A DNA stretch of 64,000 nt from Pelagihabitans sp965238025 (GTDB taxonomy: Bacteria; Bacteroidota; Bacteroidia; Flavobacteriales; Flavobacteriaceae): positions 3,224,001-3,288,000 of the forward strand of contig OZ250162.1 in assembly GCA_965238025.1 (NCBI GenBank), read 5' to 3'. Both the position numbers and the translations under genes were made by a program. This document shows positions 27,098-36,535 of the stretch, piece after piece. Position 1 is the first letter of the stretch. Every line of letters starts with the position of its first letter. The notes beneath the pieces are model-generated. The model saw only the letters and a list, made by a program, of their open reading frames with translations. It did no database searches and was not told the DNA's origin.

Positions 27098-27278
27098 GCG
27101 AATAGGGGCGATTTGTATGGTTTTATACCAGTAATTGAATATCATCTGCCTTTTTTACAAAATATAAGCTCAAAAAATGACTCCGATTTTCAATGATTTG
27201 GGCAATAAAAACTAGTAAAATACTGTTAAGTACTAACTCTAACTGCGCATATTTTTAAAGCGCGAACCAGATCGACCA

Positions 27279-28343
27279 ATGAAAAAATACATATACAGAC
27301 TACTGGCCTTGGGAATCTTTGCAAACCTTGTGGGCTGTGGAGCCACTCAACAATTGGTATTGAATACCATGGAACCATCACCGGTAGCCATTTCAGATAA
27401 CATCAAAAAAATTGGGATTATTGACCGTACCGCCTATGTAGACAGTGCAAAAGGCATTAATAAAATAGACTATATTTTGGCTGCAGAGGAGAAATGGTTG
27501 ACCGAAAATGGAACCAATGCCGCGATTACCGGTTTATTTGATGAACTTTTAAAGGATAAACGATTTGAAGAGGTAAAATTGTTGGAGAATGTCCCAGATG
27601 AAATGATAGGAATGGGAGCAGACCCCAATGCAATTGCCTGGTCAACGATTAAATCGTTGTGTGAATCAAACGATGTGGACGCCGTATTTTCACTGGCCTT
27701 TTATGATACGGATACAAAGGTTTCCTTGAAAAAAACCAAGATGGAGCGGGCCGATATGGTACGGGAACTGAAGGAGGTGGCAGCTCAGGAGATTACTTTG
27801 GAAACCTTAATCGAGAATGGATGGCGAATTTATGACCCCAATAATCAAAAATTAATCGATGAAATTGTATTTAATGATCAGATTATCTCAAAAGGAAAGG
27901 GCGTAAACCCTGTACTGGCCTATCGCGCTATCGGGGACCGAAAGGAAACCATGTTGGAAAAGAGTAGGACAAGGGGAAGTAATTATGGACAGCGCTTATT
28001 GCCTTTCAAGAATCCTGTTTCAAGAGACTATTTTGTAAAAGGATCCGAGAACCTGGTTCTTGCGGCCAAAAAAACTGATGCAGGTGCTTGGCAAGAAGCC
28101 ATCTCGATTTGGGAAACGGAAACAGAAAATACCGATTTAAAGGTACGCAGTAGGGCCTTTCATAACTTGGCCGTTGCCAATGAACGTGAAAACCATTTGG
28201 AAAAAGCATTGACCTGGGCTACCAAAGCCTATGAGACCCAAAATAGCGAGCTTTACCTTGACTACATCAATACCTTGAAAAAGCGTATTGAAAAACAACC
28301 GCTGCTAGAAGAACAGTTGGCCACGGTGGAATTTTCCAAATAA
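27279..28343 (+). CDS. lipoprotein with TPR-like tail (DUF6340-like)
   Basis: A 354-residue lipoprotein (Cys20 in NLVGC). The N-terminal two thirds alternate strands and helices (IKKIGIIDRTAYVDS, DVDAVFSLAFYD); the end has helical repeats resembling a single TPR (RAFHNLAVANERENHLEKAL). The layout resembles the Bacteroidota DUF6340 family, an assignment from memory of the pattern only. It probably sits on the periplasmic side of the outer membrane; function unknown. Single gene followed by uracil-DNA glycosylase. Confidence 0.7.
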   Translation: MKKYIYRLLALGIFANLVGCGATQQLVLNTMEPSPVAISDNIKKIGIIDRTAYVDSAKGINKIDYILAAEEKWLTENGTNAAITGLFDELLKDKRFEEVKLLENVPDEMIGMGADPNAIAWSTIKSLCESNDVDAVFSLAFYDTDTKVSLKKTKMERADMVRELKEVAAQEITLETLIENGWRIYDPNNQKLIDEIVFNDQIISKGKGVNPVLAYRAIGDRKETMLEKSRTRGSNYGQRLLPFKNPVSRDYFVKGSENLVLAAKKTDAGAWQEAISIWETETENTDLKVRSRAFHNLAVANERENHLEKALTWATKAYETQNSELYLDYINTLKKRIEKQPLLEEQLATVEFSK

Positions 28344-28441
28344 GAATTCAAAAGCAACGTTTTGAACAGTCTGCGGTAGCTTTTGGTTGCCGAACGGCAT
28401 TTAATACCATACTTTTATCGTAACCTATTCAACACCTTACG

Positions 28442-29107
28442 ATGAACGTATCAATTCACGAAAGCTGGAAACCCCGGCTGACTTCTGAATTCAAGAAAGA
28501 ATATTTTTCCCATTTGGCCCATTTTGTCAAGGCCGAGTATTCCCAGCATACTTGCTATCCTAAGGGTCCGGACATCTTTGCGGCTTTTGATCATTGTCCG
28601 TTTGAGAAGACCAAAGTGGTCATTATTGGACAAGACCCGTATCATGGTCCAGATCAAGCAAACGGACTCTGTTTTTCGGTAAAGGATGGTATTCCACATC
28701 CACCCTCGCTAATCAACATATTTAAGGAAATCCAAACCGATTTGGGTCATGTTTATCCGAAAAGCGGAAATTTGGAACGGTGGGCTCGGCAAGGTGTACT
28801 ATTGCTCAATGCTACCATGACCGTAAGGGCCCATCAGGCAGGAAGCCATCAAAAAAAGGGCTGGGAAGAATTTACGGATACTGTCATTAAAATTCTTTCT
28901 AAAGAGCGAGAAGGGTTGATTTTCTTGCTTTGGGGCGGTTTTGCAAAGAAGAAAATAAGCCTGATTAACACCGCAAAACATGATGTGCTCAATTCAGGTC
29001 ATCCATCGCCTTTAAGTGCGAATCGTGGATATTGGTTTGGAAACAAACACTTCAGCATGACCAATAAACTATTACTTCAACGAAATTTAGAGCCAATCAA
29101 CTGGTAA
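28442..29107 (+). CDS. ung: uracil-DNA glycosylase
   Basis: It removes uracil from DNA to start base-excision repair. The catalytic water-activating loop is GQDPYHG (residues 63-69, Asp65) and the minor-groove loop is HPSPLSANRG. The uracil-binding FSV and LLLN segments are also present. Length (221 aa) is normal for family 1. Confidence 0.97.
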   Translation: MNVSIHESWKPRLTSEFKKEYFSHLAHFVKAEYSQHTCYPKGPDIFAAFDHCPFEKTKVVIIGQDPYHGPDQANGLCFSVKDGIPHPPSLINIFKEIQTDLGHVYPKSGNLERWARQGVLLLNATMTVRAHQAGSHQKKGWEEFTDTVIKILSKEREGLIFLLWGGFAKKKISLINTAKHDVLNSGHPSPLSANRGYWFGNKHFSMTNKLLLQRNLEPINW

Positions 29108-29188
29108 CGGACAATAATCTGGTTTTTTTATTGTTATTTTATAGGAAAAAACTTACGTGTACAAGTTTTAATTTCTAAACCCAGACCA

Positions 29189-29593
29189 TTGGAAACAAAA
29201 ACCCCAAAATTACAGTCCATCTTATTGGTAGATGACGATCACTCTAACAATTTCTTGAACAAAATATTCATTTCCCAACTTGATCTGGATATTGAAGTTG
29301 ATATTGCCTTAAACGGTATGGAGGCTTTAGACCATATTGAGAATTCACTTATTGCCCCATGCTTGGTATTATTGGATTTACGTATGCCTGTTATGGACGG
29401 TTGGAAGTTTTTGGAAGCTTTCGACAAACAATTTTCCCAAGAAATCAAGGATCAAATAGTTATTGTAATCATCTCAATTAGCGGTGATAAGGCAGATACG
29501 TCAAAAGCTAGGAAAAATCCGCACGTCAAGCATTATGTGACGAAACCACTTTCTGATCTAAAGTTTAAAAAACTGATCCAGAAGTTCTTCTAA
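29189..29593 (+). CDS. stand-alone response regulator receiver protein
   Basis: A 134-residue receiver domain with no output domain. The acidic pocket is VDDDH (Asp15-Asp16), the phospho-acceptor Asp63 lies in LLDLRMPVMDGW, and the signalling lysine is Lys119 in YVTKPL. Such single-domain regulators pass phosphate in relays or act by protein contact. No histidine kinase gene lies nearby, so its partner is encoded elsewhere. No in-frame ATG precedes the domain, so a TTG at 29189 is the start. Confidence 0.9.
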   Translation: METKTPKLQSILLVDDDHSNNFLNKIFISQLDLDIEVDIALNGMEALDHIENSLIAPCLVLLDLRMPVMDGWKFLEAFDKQFSQEIKDQIVIVIISISGDKADTSKARKNPHVKHYVTKPLSDLKFKKLIQKFF

Positions 29594-29602
29594 GAGAATA
29601 TT

Positions 29603-30205
29603 TTAGTTGGAAACTTCGAGGTCCATGACCGTAAATTCAAATCGGTTGTTGGTACTGCCTCCTTTAATTGTAGTCTTTAGGTTAAAATCAATGTCACTAC
29701 CATTACCAACATCAAAAAAAGTTTCAAAATCCCCTTCACCCGATGGGGTAGATATAAAGTAATTGCCCGGTTCAACTAATTTAACTCCAAAACGAAAGCG
29801 ATAAACCTCGCCTTCAAGGGTAGCTCTTGTTCGCATTAAAGTTTCATTTGGGAAAAGTTCCATAATTCCCTTCTCCACGATATAATCCTCTTCCGATAGC
29901 CGTAAATGCGCAGGAAGGGAAAACCCCGTTCTTTCAAAAAATTTGATATTGGTAAGGGCGAACTGTGCGCCGGTCAAATCCCTAATATTTCTTTCATTTC
30001 CTTGAATATCAGTCAGTACGTTTGGGATATCTATGTTCAACCATATTACTTCTCCGAGCGCATATGCACTTTTATCATTATCTACACTCAGTAAATCTGC
30101 CTGCTCAATATTAAATGTTCCTACTTGGTCATCTTCACTACAACCCATAAAGCTTAGATTAATCAAAAAAATAAAGGCAAGAAGGTAGTTGACGGTTGGT
30201 TTCAT
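29603..30205 (-). CDS. small lipoprotein, unknown function
   Basis: A 200-residue lipoprotein (lipobox FMGC, Cys22). The mature part is mostly beta, with an early 'SVDNDKSAYALGEVIWLNIDIPN' element that resembles the first strands of an immunoglobulin-like domain. No family recognised. It follows the substrate-binding-like gene by nine bases on the same strand, so it is probably the last gene of that operon. Confidence 0.7.
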   Translation of the reverse strand: MKPTVNYLLAFIFLINLSFMGCSEDDQVGTFNIEQADLLSVDNDKSAYALGEVIWLNIDIPNVLTDIQGNERNIRDLTGAQFALTNIKFFERTGFSLPAHLRLSEEDYIVEKGIMELFPNETLMRTRATLEGEVYRFRFGVKLVEPGNYFISTPSGEGDFETFFDVGNGSDIDFNLKTTIKGGSTNNRFEFTVMDLEVSN

Positions 30206-30214
30206 ATTCTAAAA

Positions 30215-31081
30215 TTATTTAAGTTGAGCAGTATTCTGGTATAAAATCTTTTTATCGTTTACTACCAAATCAATTAAACCAAGTTGCATAAGCATTTCTT
30301 GAACAGCAGTTAAATTGTCGTTGGAGAGTTGTTTTTGGCTCCAACGCGTAATGGAAAGCCATTCTTGAATATCATCTAATTTTTGTCCATATCTATTGGA
30401 CAATGTCCGATCGATACTTGGTATGGCTTTAAATTCAGTTGTATAACGGTTTATGGTTTCCAAAATATGTTTTAGAGCTCCGCTATGTTCGTTTGCAAAA
30501 TTTTCGGTGGCAGCCACTACAAAACAGGGCCATGGGGTAGGGCAATCTCCTAATCTTCTGAAGGTATTGTTATCTACTAAGGGTTTTGTTGTAAAATGCT
30601 CCCACATGAAATAATCCGCTGCTCCGCTGGTTAGGCCTTTTACGGCACCATCTAGATTATTGATGATTTCAAACTGCAGTAAATCGGTATCCCAACCTTG
30701 TTTTTGGGCATTTACGTAGGCCATGAGGTGGCTTCCACTCCCAAACCTACTAATGGCAGCCTTGGTCCCTTTTAGATCACCCACCGCGCTGTAGTTGCTT
30801 TTAGCTGCCACATAAATACCCCATCTCAGTGGTGTGGCTATATATTCTTGAACTATTGTAGCGCGATTACCTTCGGTTATACTTTTAACCAAGCCTTCTG
30901 TTAAGATAATGGCCAGATCGGTCTCATTGTCATTGAGCATTTGACACATTCTACCGGTTCCTTCCGGAATATCCGTCCATTGCAGATCAATACCCCTTTC
31001 CTCAAACGCGCCTTCCTCGATGGCAAGGTGCCATGGTAGATTAAAGTGCTCCGGCACCCCAATAATCCGAGCTTTTATCAT
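30215..31081 (-). CDS. periplasmic-binding-fold protein without signal peptide (NMT1/SsuA-like)
   Basis: A 288-residue protein with the fold of ABC-transporter substrate-binding proteins of the NMT1/thiamine-precursor and sulfonate type (LPWHLAIEEGAFEERGIDLQW, GTGRMCQML, AAISRFGSGSHLMA). It begins directly at the first strand with no signal peptide or lipobox, and no permease or ATPase genes are adjacent, so a cytoplasmic sensing or enzymatic role is more likely than transport. Its ATG overlaps the stop of the nucleoside phosphorylase gene by four bases. Confidence 0.78.
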   Translation of the reverse strand: MIKARIIGVPEHFNLPWHLAIEEGAFEERGIDLQWTDIPEGTGRMCQMLNDNETDLAIILTEGLVKSITEGNRATIVQEYIATPLRWGIYVAAKSNYSAVGDLKGTKAAISRFGSGSHLMAYVNAQKQGWDTDLLQFEIINNLDGAVKGLTSGAADYFMWEHFTTKPLVDNNTFRRLGDCPTPWPCFVVAATENFANEHSGALKHILETINRYTTEFKAIPSIDRTLSNRYGQKLDDIQEWLSITRWSQKQLSNDNLTAVQEMLMQLGLIDLVVNDKKILYQNTAQLK

Positions 31082-31947
31082 GTAACAAGTTTTTTTAAAG
31101 CGTACATAATCAACTCATTAACAGATGCTTTTGGGTTTTCACTGAATGTTTTAGTACTTCTATTGGCAATAATACAATTTAGGGAGAGGGCACGGTGCCC
31201 CAACAATTTGGACAGTGCGTATATCGCCGAGGTTTCCATTTCAAAATTGGTCACCTTCAAATCTTCATATCGAAATTGGGCAAGTTTGTCATTGAAGCCA
31301 AGATCTTGGCTATCAAGCCTCAAATTTCTCCCTTGTGGTCCATAAAAACCTGAATTCGTGGCGGTGACGCCCAATCGTATACGATTTGATGCCATTTTTT
31401 TCTGAAGCTCTTTATCGCAGCGAACCAGATAGGGTAGTGGTTTCTGGTTTATCCAACCCGTTTGCGTGACAAAGGCTTCAATAAATTCCTTATGACTAGC
31501 TAGTTGATGTTGATAGAAGTGCAAAAGCCCATCAAGACCCAAACCATATGAGCTCATTAAAAAAGAATCTACCTCAATTTCGGGTTGTATTGCCCCTGAG
31601 GTACCAATGCGTACTATTTCCAGTTGGGTAAAATTCTCCTTGACCTTTCTCGTTTTAAAGTCAATATTGACCAGGGCATCAAGTTCGTTTAATACAATAT
31701 CAATATTATCTGCCCCTATACCTGTCGAGATGACTGTTAGGCGCTTCCCATTTAAAGTTCCCGTGTGTGTATGAAATTCCCGCTTTCCTTTTTTGACTTC
31801 AATGGTATCGAAGTGTTTTGAAACGGTACCGACCCTATCGGGATCACCAACAGTGATAATCGTCGTCGCGATGTCCTCTGGAAGAAGATTTAAATGGTAA
31901 ATACTGCCATCGGCATTGAGAATGAGCTCGGAAGAACCTATTGCCAT
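31078..31947 (-). CDS. nucleoside phosphorylase (uridine phosphorylase-like)
   Basis: A 289-residue PNP/UDP-family phosphorylase. Family motifs include TVGDPDRV, STGIGADNIDIVLNEL, EIVRIGTSGAIQ and VTNFEMETSAIYAL, the last being the nucleoside/ribose-binding signature. It cleaves a nucleoside with phosphate to a base and (deoxy)ribose-1-phosphate in the cytoplasm; base preference is not certain. It sits between a DUF1835 gene (1-base gap) and the binding-protein-like gene (4-base overlap). Confidence 0.9.
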   Translation of the reverse strand: MAIGSSELILNADGSIYHLNLLPEDIATTIITVGDPDRVGTVSKHFDTIEVKKGKREFHTHTGTLNGKRLTVISTGIGADNIDIVLNELDALVNIDFKTRKVKENFTQLEIVRIGTSGAIQPEIEVDSFLMSSYGLGLDGLLHFYQHQLASHKEFIEAFVTQTGWINQKPLPYLVRCDKELQKKMASNRIRLGVTATNSGFYGPQGRNLRLDSQDLGFNDKLAQFRYEDLKVTNFEMETSAIYALSKLLGHRALSLNCIIANRSTKTFSENPKASVNELIMYALKKLVT

Positions 31948-31948
31948 A

Positions 31949-32881
31949 TTACAGCTTAAGGATTCTGTCGTTGGAAGTATTGTAGAGGTAATTATATTTT
32001 AAGGCACCGCCCAAATAGGCATCGTTATCCCTGATGCTAGAATAATAACTGGTCTTTCCTTCAAGGATTTCCTTGCCTTTTTTAGAGAGTCTAACAGGGT
32101 TAAAGCCACTGAACAATGGTTTTAACCTACCAATTGCCCTATCGTATTGCGAATCTCCAAATCCTAATATTCCTTGGTTTTGTAACAATGTTGACAGAAA
32201 TTTTTTCTTGCTTTCCGGTTTCTTTTCGGCCGCCTGCAGCAAAATATTATTTTCCATATCGTTCAACCCATTCTTAATGGTAGGGAAACGATGCAGATGG
32301 GCTTTAATACCTTCTGAAAGGTATTGAAACTGGTAGTTATCAAAATCAGAAAGGTTTTCTAACCGTATGGGGTTATCACTACAATACAGCTGCCATACGT
32401 AATCGGCATATTCTATGTCGCCCTGTTTCAAAACGGTTTTCGTTTCATACAATGCCCTCAATTGCTCATCATTCAGGTCGTTGAGCCCGTACATTTTATC
32501 CGTTTCATCCTCCTTACCGCTACACACTAGTGATATCTGTGCATATTTGCGATGCGTTTTTAGCCAACTAATGACCGCAATCATATTAACTTGACAAAAG
32601 AGGTCGTACTCGAACCAAAGCACAATTTGGTCCTGCTGCTTATGATTACAGAGCGAACGGTATTCCTTTAATGTTTTTTCGATGAATATGGACTTGGTAA
32701 CCTTGTAATTTTTATGAAGAAAGTCAAATCGCGTTTTCCAAAAAGATTCACTACCAACACTAGTGAGCGTCTTTCCTTCACAGAGCATTTCACGCCATGT
32801 AATAATATCACCTTTGAGCTTGAGCGACTTTAATCTTTTGGTAAAGCTATCGCCGTTCGTAATATGTAGGAGGGAATTCAT
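31949..32881 (-). CDS. DUF1835 domain protein
   Basis: A 310-residue cytoplasmic protein opening with the DUF1835 signature LHITNGDSF and containing WREMLCEG and VLWFEYDLFCQ. Its C-terminal half resembles the helical DUF3658-type companion region, ending with GGALKYNYLYN. Molecular function is unknown. It is the first gene of a four-gene reverse-strand operon (DUF1835, phosphorylase, binding-protein-like, lipoprotein). Confidence 0.8.
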   Translation of the reverse strand: MNSLLHITNGDSFTKRLKSLKLKGDIITWREMLCEGKTLTSVGSESFWKTRFDFLHKNYKVTKSIFIEKTLKEYRSLCNHKQQDQIVLWFEYDLFCQVNMIAVISWLKTHRKYAQISLVCSGKEDETDKMYGLNDLNDEQLRALYETKTVLKQGDIEYADYVWQLYCSDNPIRLENLSDFDNYQFQYLSEGIKAHLHRFPTIKNGLNDMENNILLQAAEKKPESKKKFLSTLLQNQGILGFGDSQYDRAIGRLKPLFSGFNPVRLSKKGKEILEGKTSYYSSIRDNDAYLGGALKYNYLYNTSNDRILKL

Positions 32882-33013
32882 GTTTTAGGTCGTTGGGTTT
32901 CTAATCAATAAAAATAGCATTTAATCAAAAGGAATGAAAAAAATTAACAAAAAAATCAAATAAGTTATACACAGAACCCTTTTGAATTGCATTTATTGTA
33001 ATGATTTCAAACT

Positions 33014-33340
33014 TTAACCACCTACTCTTTTTACTTTAAATCCTTTGTCAAGAAGTAGTTCCATGATTTTATTCCTATAATCGCCCTGAATGATTATGAG
33101 ACCATTTTTAACGGTCCCACCCACACTTAATCGGGTTTTCAGTTCTTTGGCCAAGGTCTTTAGGTCGCCATTGGTACCGTTATACCCTTCTAAAATGGTA
33201 ATGGGTTTTCCCTTGCGCTTCTCATATTTGCAAATTATTGGATCGCCCTGAATCCAAATATTGCTTTTTGGCTTTTTGGTTTCTATTTTCTCCGGAACAT
33301 GGTCCGGAAATAGATTTTTAAGCTGGTCTTCCAAACTCAT
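33014..33340 (-). CDS. SUI1/eIF1-like translation factor (YciH family)
   Basis: A 108-residue protein whose second half is an eIF1/SUI1 domain (KPITILEGYNGTNGDLKTLAKELK, GGTVKNGLIIIQGDYRNKI). Bacterial homologues such as YciH are thought to influence initiation fidelity or stress translation. It starts one base after the stop of the 2OG oxygenase gene, forming a two-gene operon. Confidence 0.9.
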   Translation of the reverse strand: MSLEDQLKNLFPDHVPEKIETKKPKSNIWIQGDPIICKYEKRKGKPITILEGYNGTNGDLKTLAKELKTRLSVGGTVKNGLIIIQGDYRNKIMELLLDKGFKVKRVGG

Positions 33341-33341
33341 C

Positions 33342-34292
33342 CTAGCCTTTTATCAGCCCTAATTCTACCAAACGTTCATGTAAAAATTCACCAGCGGTAA
33401 TGTCTTGAAACTTTTTTGGATTATCTGTGTCAATACATTCTTCAAGGCAGTTTAATGACATTTCGCTTATAGGGTGCATAAAAAATGGAATGGAATAGCG
33501 GGAAGAACCCCAAAGCTCCCTTGGTGGATTAACAACCTTGTGAATCGTGGATTTCAACTTATTATTCGTTAACCTGGAAAGCATATCACCCACATTAATC
33601 ATCAATTGATCTGGGCGGGCTATGGCATCTATCCATTCCCCCTCGTGATTTTGTACCTGTAAGCCTTTGCCATGGGCCCCCATTAAAAGGGTAATGAGGT
33701 TGATGTCGCCATGGGCCGCAGCGCGCTCTGCATTCTTAGGTTCTTCGGTAATTGGTGGATAATGAATGGGCCTAAGAATAGAATTTCCATTTTTAATGTA
33801 TTCATCAAAATAAGTCTCTTCAATGCCCAAGTGTAAGGCCAGCGCCCGCAAAACATATTTCGCGGTTTTTTCTAACATCTGATAGGTTTCCTTGCCGACT
33901 TCATTAAAGGCGGGAAGTTCCTTTACCATTACATTGTCCGGGTATTCTGCTTCAAGCCTTGGGTCATTCTCAACATACTGTCCAAAATGCCAGAATTCTT
34001 TTAAATCACCCACTTTACGTCCTTTGGCATGCTCTTTCCCAAAGGAAGTGTAGCCTCGTTGCCCTCCAATTCCTTCAATCTCATATGAATCTTTTACATC
34101 TTGGGGCATCTCAAAAAACCTTTTGATTTCCGAATACAGGTTTTCTACGAGTTCTTCAGAAAGAAAATGTCCGCTAAGTGCAACAAACCCAATATCTCCA
34201 AAGGCCTTACCGATATCGGCTATAAATTGCTGTTTTCGATGGTCATCACCAGAAATAAAATCCCGCAAGTCAACACTAGGTATACCACTCAT
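33342..34292 (-). CDS. isopenicillin-N-synthase-family 2-oxoglutarate/Fe(II) oxygenase
   Basis: A 316-residue non-haem iron oxygenase. The N-terminal DIOX_N region (GKAFGDIGFVALSGH) is followed by the jelly-roll core. Iron ligands are HxD in AAHGDINLITLL and the distal His in STIHKVVNP; the 2-oxoglutarate Arg is in SSRYSIPFF. Substrate is unknown. It is divergent from the E1 fusion gene and upstream of the SUI1 gene. Confidence 0.9.
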   Translation of the reverse strand: MSGIPSVDLRDFISGDDHRKQQFIADIGKAFGDIGFVALSGHFLSEELVENLYSEIKRFFEMPQDVKDSYEIEGIGGQRGYTSFGKEHAKGRKVGDLKEFWHFGQYVENDPRLEAEYPDNVMVKELPAFNEVGKETYQMLEKTAKYVLRALALHLGIEETYFDEYIKNGNSILRPIHYPPITEEPKNAERAAAHGDINLITLLMGAHGKGLQVQNHEGEWIDAIARPDQLMINVGDMLSRLTNNKLKSTIHKVVNPPRELWGSSRYSIPFFMHPISEMSLNCLEECIDTDNPKKFQDITAGEFLHERLVELGLIKG

Positions 34293-34410
34293 GATTTAGA
34301 ATTTAAGTTTACACGAAGTTAATAAATATTGATTGGAAATCGCAGGGAATGTAATCGTACTTTTTCCTTCGCTTTTTGTTACATTTATCGCTCCAAAAAG
34401 TTGATCCCAG

Positions 34411-34418
34411 TATTTTTG
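34411..34418 (+). promoter_or_regulatory. possible -7 box immediately before the E1 fusion gene
   Basis: TATTTTTG matches TAnnTTTG exactly but ends only four bases before the ATG at 34423. If used, transcription would begin at or next to the start codon, giving a leaderless message. No suitable TTG upstream, so this is tentative. Confidence 0.3.
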
Positions 34419-34422
34419 TAAC

Positions 34423-36399
34423 ATGAAGTACCAAAATAAAGGCGTTTCGGAAGAAATTCAAGTGAAATTATACCGCGGTATGCTGAAGCCCCGTATGGTG
34501 GAAGAGAAAATGCTAATTCTATTGCGCCAAGGGAAAATTTCAAAATGGTTCAGCGGTATTGGACAAGAGGCAATTTCGGTAGGAGTGACCGCCGCCATGA
34601 ATGATGATGAATACATTCTCCCCATGCATCGCAATTTGGGCGTATTTACGAGCCGTAATATTCCATTACATCGTCTTTTCTCCCAATGGCAGGGTAAAGC
34701 CAATGGATTTACAAACGGACGTGACCGTAGCTTTCACTTCGGTTCCCAAGAATACAACATTGTCGGCATGATATCGCATCTGGGACCACAATTGGGCGTC
34801 GCAAGCGGAATTGCCTTGGCAAACGTCATTCAAAAAAACAAGAAGGTAACCGCAGTTTTTACAGGTGAAGGCGGTACAAGTGAAGGCGACTTTCACGAAG
34901 CCCTAAATATTGCATCGGTTTGGAATCTGCCTGTTTTATTCTGCATTGAAAATAACGGTTACGGGCTCTCTACGCCAACCAATGAACAGTACCGTTGCAA
35001 ACATCTTGTTGATAAAGGAGTGGGTTACGGAATGGAAGCGCATATGGCTGACGGTAACAACATCTTAGAAGTATATTCACTAATCAACAAACTAAGTAAA
35101 AGTCTTCGAAATAGGCCAAGACCAATCTTACTGGAATTTAAAACCTTTAGGATGCGTGGACATGAAGAGGCGAGCGGAACCAAATATGTTCCCGAGGAGC
35201 TCATGGCTAAATGGGCAGAAAAAGACCCGATAACTAATTATGAATCCTTTTTATTGGAACAGGGTATTTTGTCTACCGAGAAAATAGCAGCCTTGAAAGA
35301 AGAAATCACAAAAGAAATAGATGAAAATTTAAAGCAGGCTTTTGGTGAGGACGAAATAGAGGTAGTTAAAAACAAAGAGTTAAGTGATGTATTTAAATCA
35401 TTTGATTTCAAGGAAGTTACATCTTCAAATAAAGTAAATAAAATTCGACTGGTTGATGCCATTTCGGACGGTTTGCGGCAGTCGATGGAAAAATACGACA
35501 AGCTTATCATTATGGGTCAGGATATTGCCGATTATGGCGGTGTGTTTAAAATCACCGATGGCTTTATGGAGGTCTTTGGAAAGGAGAGGGTACGTAATAC
35601 GCCAATTTGCGAATCTGCCATAGTTTCAGCTGCTATGGGACTTTCAATCAATGGTATGAAGGCGGTAATGGAAATGCAGTTTGCCGATTTTGCGAGCACC
35701 GGATTTAATCCCATTGTAAATTACTTGGCAAAAAGCCACTACCGCTGGGGTGAGAATGCCGATGTGGTTATTCGCATGCCTTGTGGGGGCGATGTGGGCG
35801 CAGGGCCGTTTCATTCACAGACCAATGAGGCATGGTTTACCAAAACCCCAGGCTTAAAAGTGGTTTATCCCGCATTCCCATATGATGCCAAGGGTTTGCT
35901 GGCCACCTCCATCGAAGATCCAAACCCTGTTTTGTTTTTTGAACATAAGGCCCTATACCGTAGTGTCTATCAAGATGTACCAACCGACTATTATACACTT
36001 CCCTTAGGTAAGGCGGTATTGCTGGGTAAGGGAGAAGACATTACTATAGTCTCCTATGGAGCAGGAGTACATTGGGCACTGGATACCTTAAAGGAATACT
36101 CCGAGGTAAGTGCAGATCTTCTTGACCTAAGAACCTTGACTCCTTTAGATATTGAAGCTATCTATACCTCGGTAAGAAAGACGGGCAAACTAATCATCTT
36201 ACAGGAAGACAGTCTTTTTGGCGGTATTGCCAGTGATATATCCGCTTTGGTCATGGAGAATTGCTTTGAATACCTTGATGCCCCCGTAAAAAGGGTGGCC
36301 AGTTTGGAGACACCGATTCCTTTTGCAAAAAAATTGGAAAATAATTACTTACCCAAAGAGCGATTTAAGTTAGCATTAAAAGACCTTGTCGCTTACTAA
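34423..36399 (+). CDS. fused E1 alpha-beta 2-oxoacid dehydrogenase (branched-chain type)
   Basis: A 658-residue fusion of both E1 subunits. Residues about 10-310 are the alpha part with the thiamine-diphosphate motif GEGGTSEGDFHEALN...ENN; residues about 340-658 are the beta part (DYGGVFKITDGF, ETPIPFAKKLE). E1 decarboxylates branched-chain 2-oxoacids and passes the acyl group to lipoyl E2. The fused form is common in Bacteroidota. No E2 or E3 gene lies beside it. Confidence 0.92.
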   Translation: MKYQNKGVSEEIQVKLYRGMLKPRMVEEKMLILLRQGKISKWFSGIGQEAISVGVTAAMNDDEYILPMHRNLGVFTSRNIPLHRLFSQWQGKANGFTNGRDRSFHFGSQEYNIVGMISHLGPQLGVASGIALANVIQKNKKVTAVFTGEGGTSEGDFHEALNIASVWNLPVLFCIENNGYGLSTPTNEQYRCKHLVDKGVGYGMEAHMADGNNILEVYSLINKLSKSLRNRPRPILLEFKTFRMRGHEEASGTKYVPEELMAKWAEKDPITNYESFLLEQGILSTEKIAALKEEITKEIDENLKQAFGEDEIEVVKNKELSDVFKSFDFKEVTSSNKVNKIRLVDAISDGLRQSMEKYDKLIIMGQDIADYGGVFKITDGFMEVFGKERVRNTPICESAIVSAAMGLSINGMKAVMEMQFADFASTGFNPIVNYLAKSHYRWGENADVVIRMPCGGDVGAGPFHSQTNEAWFTKTPGLKVVYPAFPYDAKGLLATSIEDPNPVLFFEHKALYRSVYQDVPTDYYTLPLGKAVLLGKGEDITIVSYGAGVHWALDTLKEYSEVSADLLDLRTLTPLDIEAIYTSVRKTGKLIILQEDSLFGGIASDISALVMENCFEYLDAPVKRVASLETPIPFAKKLENNYLPKERFKLALKDLVAY

Positions 36400-36535
36400 T
36401 AGGACTGGCGAAGGCAGCATTTCTTTTTTTTAAATTTCTTCCAGTTTTCCTGTACCAAAAACAAACATTCTACGTTAGATTAAAACTAAATGGGAATTCC
36501 TCCCGTATATAGGAAAACCTCAAAATCTAATAATA

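Noticed and set aside
27071..27145. N-terminal extension of MutS2
   Set aside because: It crosses the -7 box at 27090-27097 and is not like the family N-terminus.
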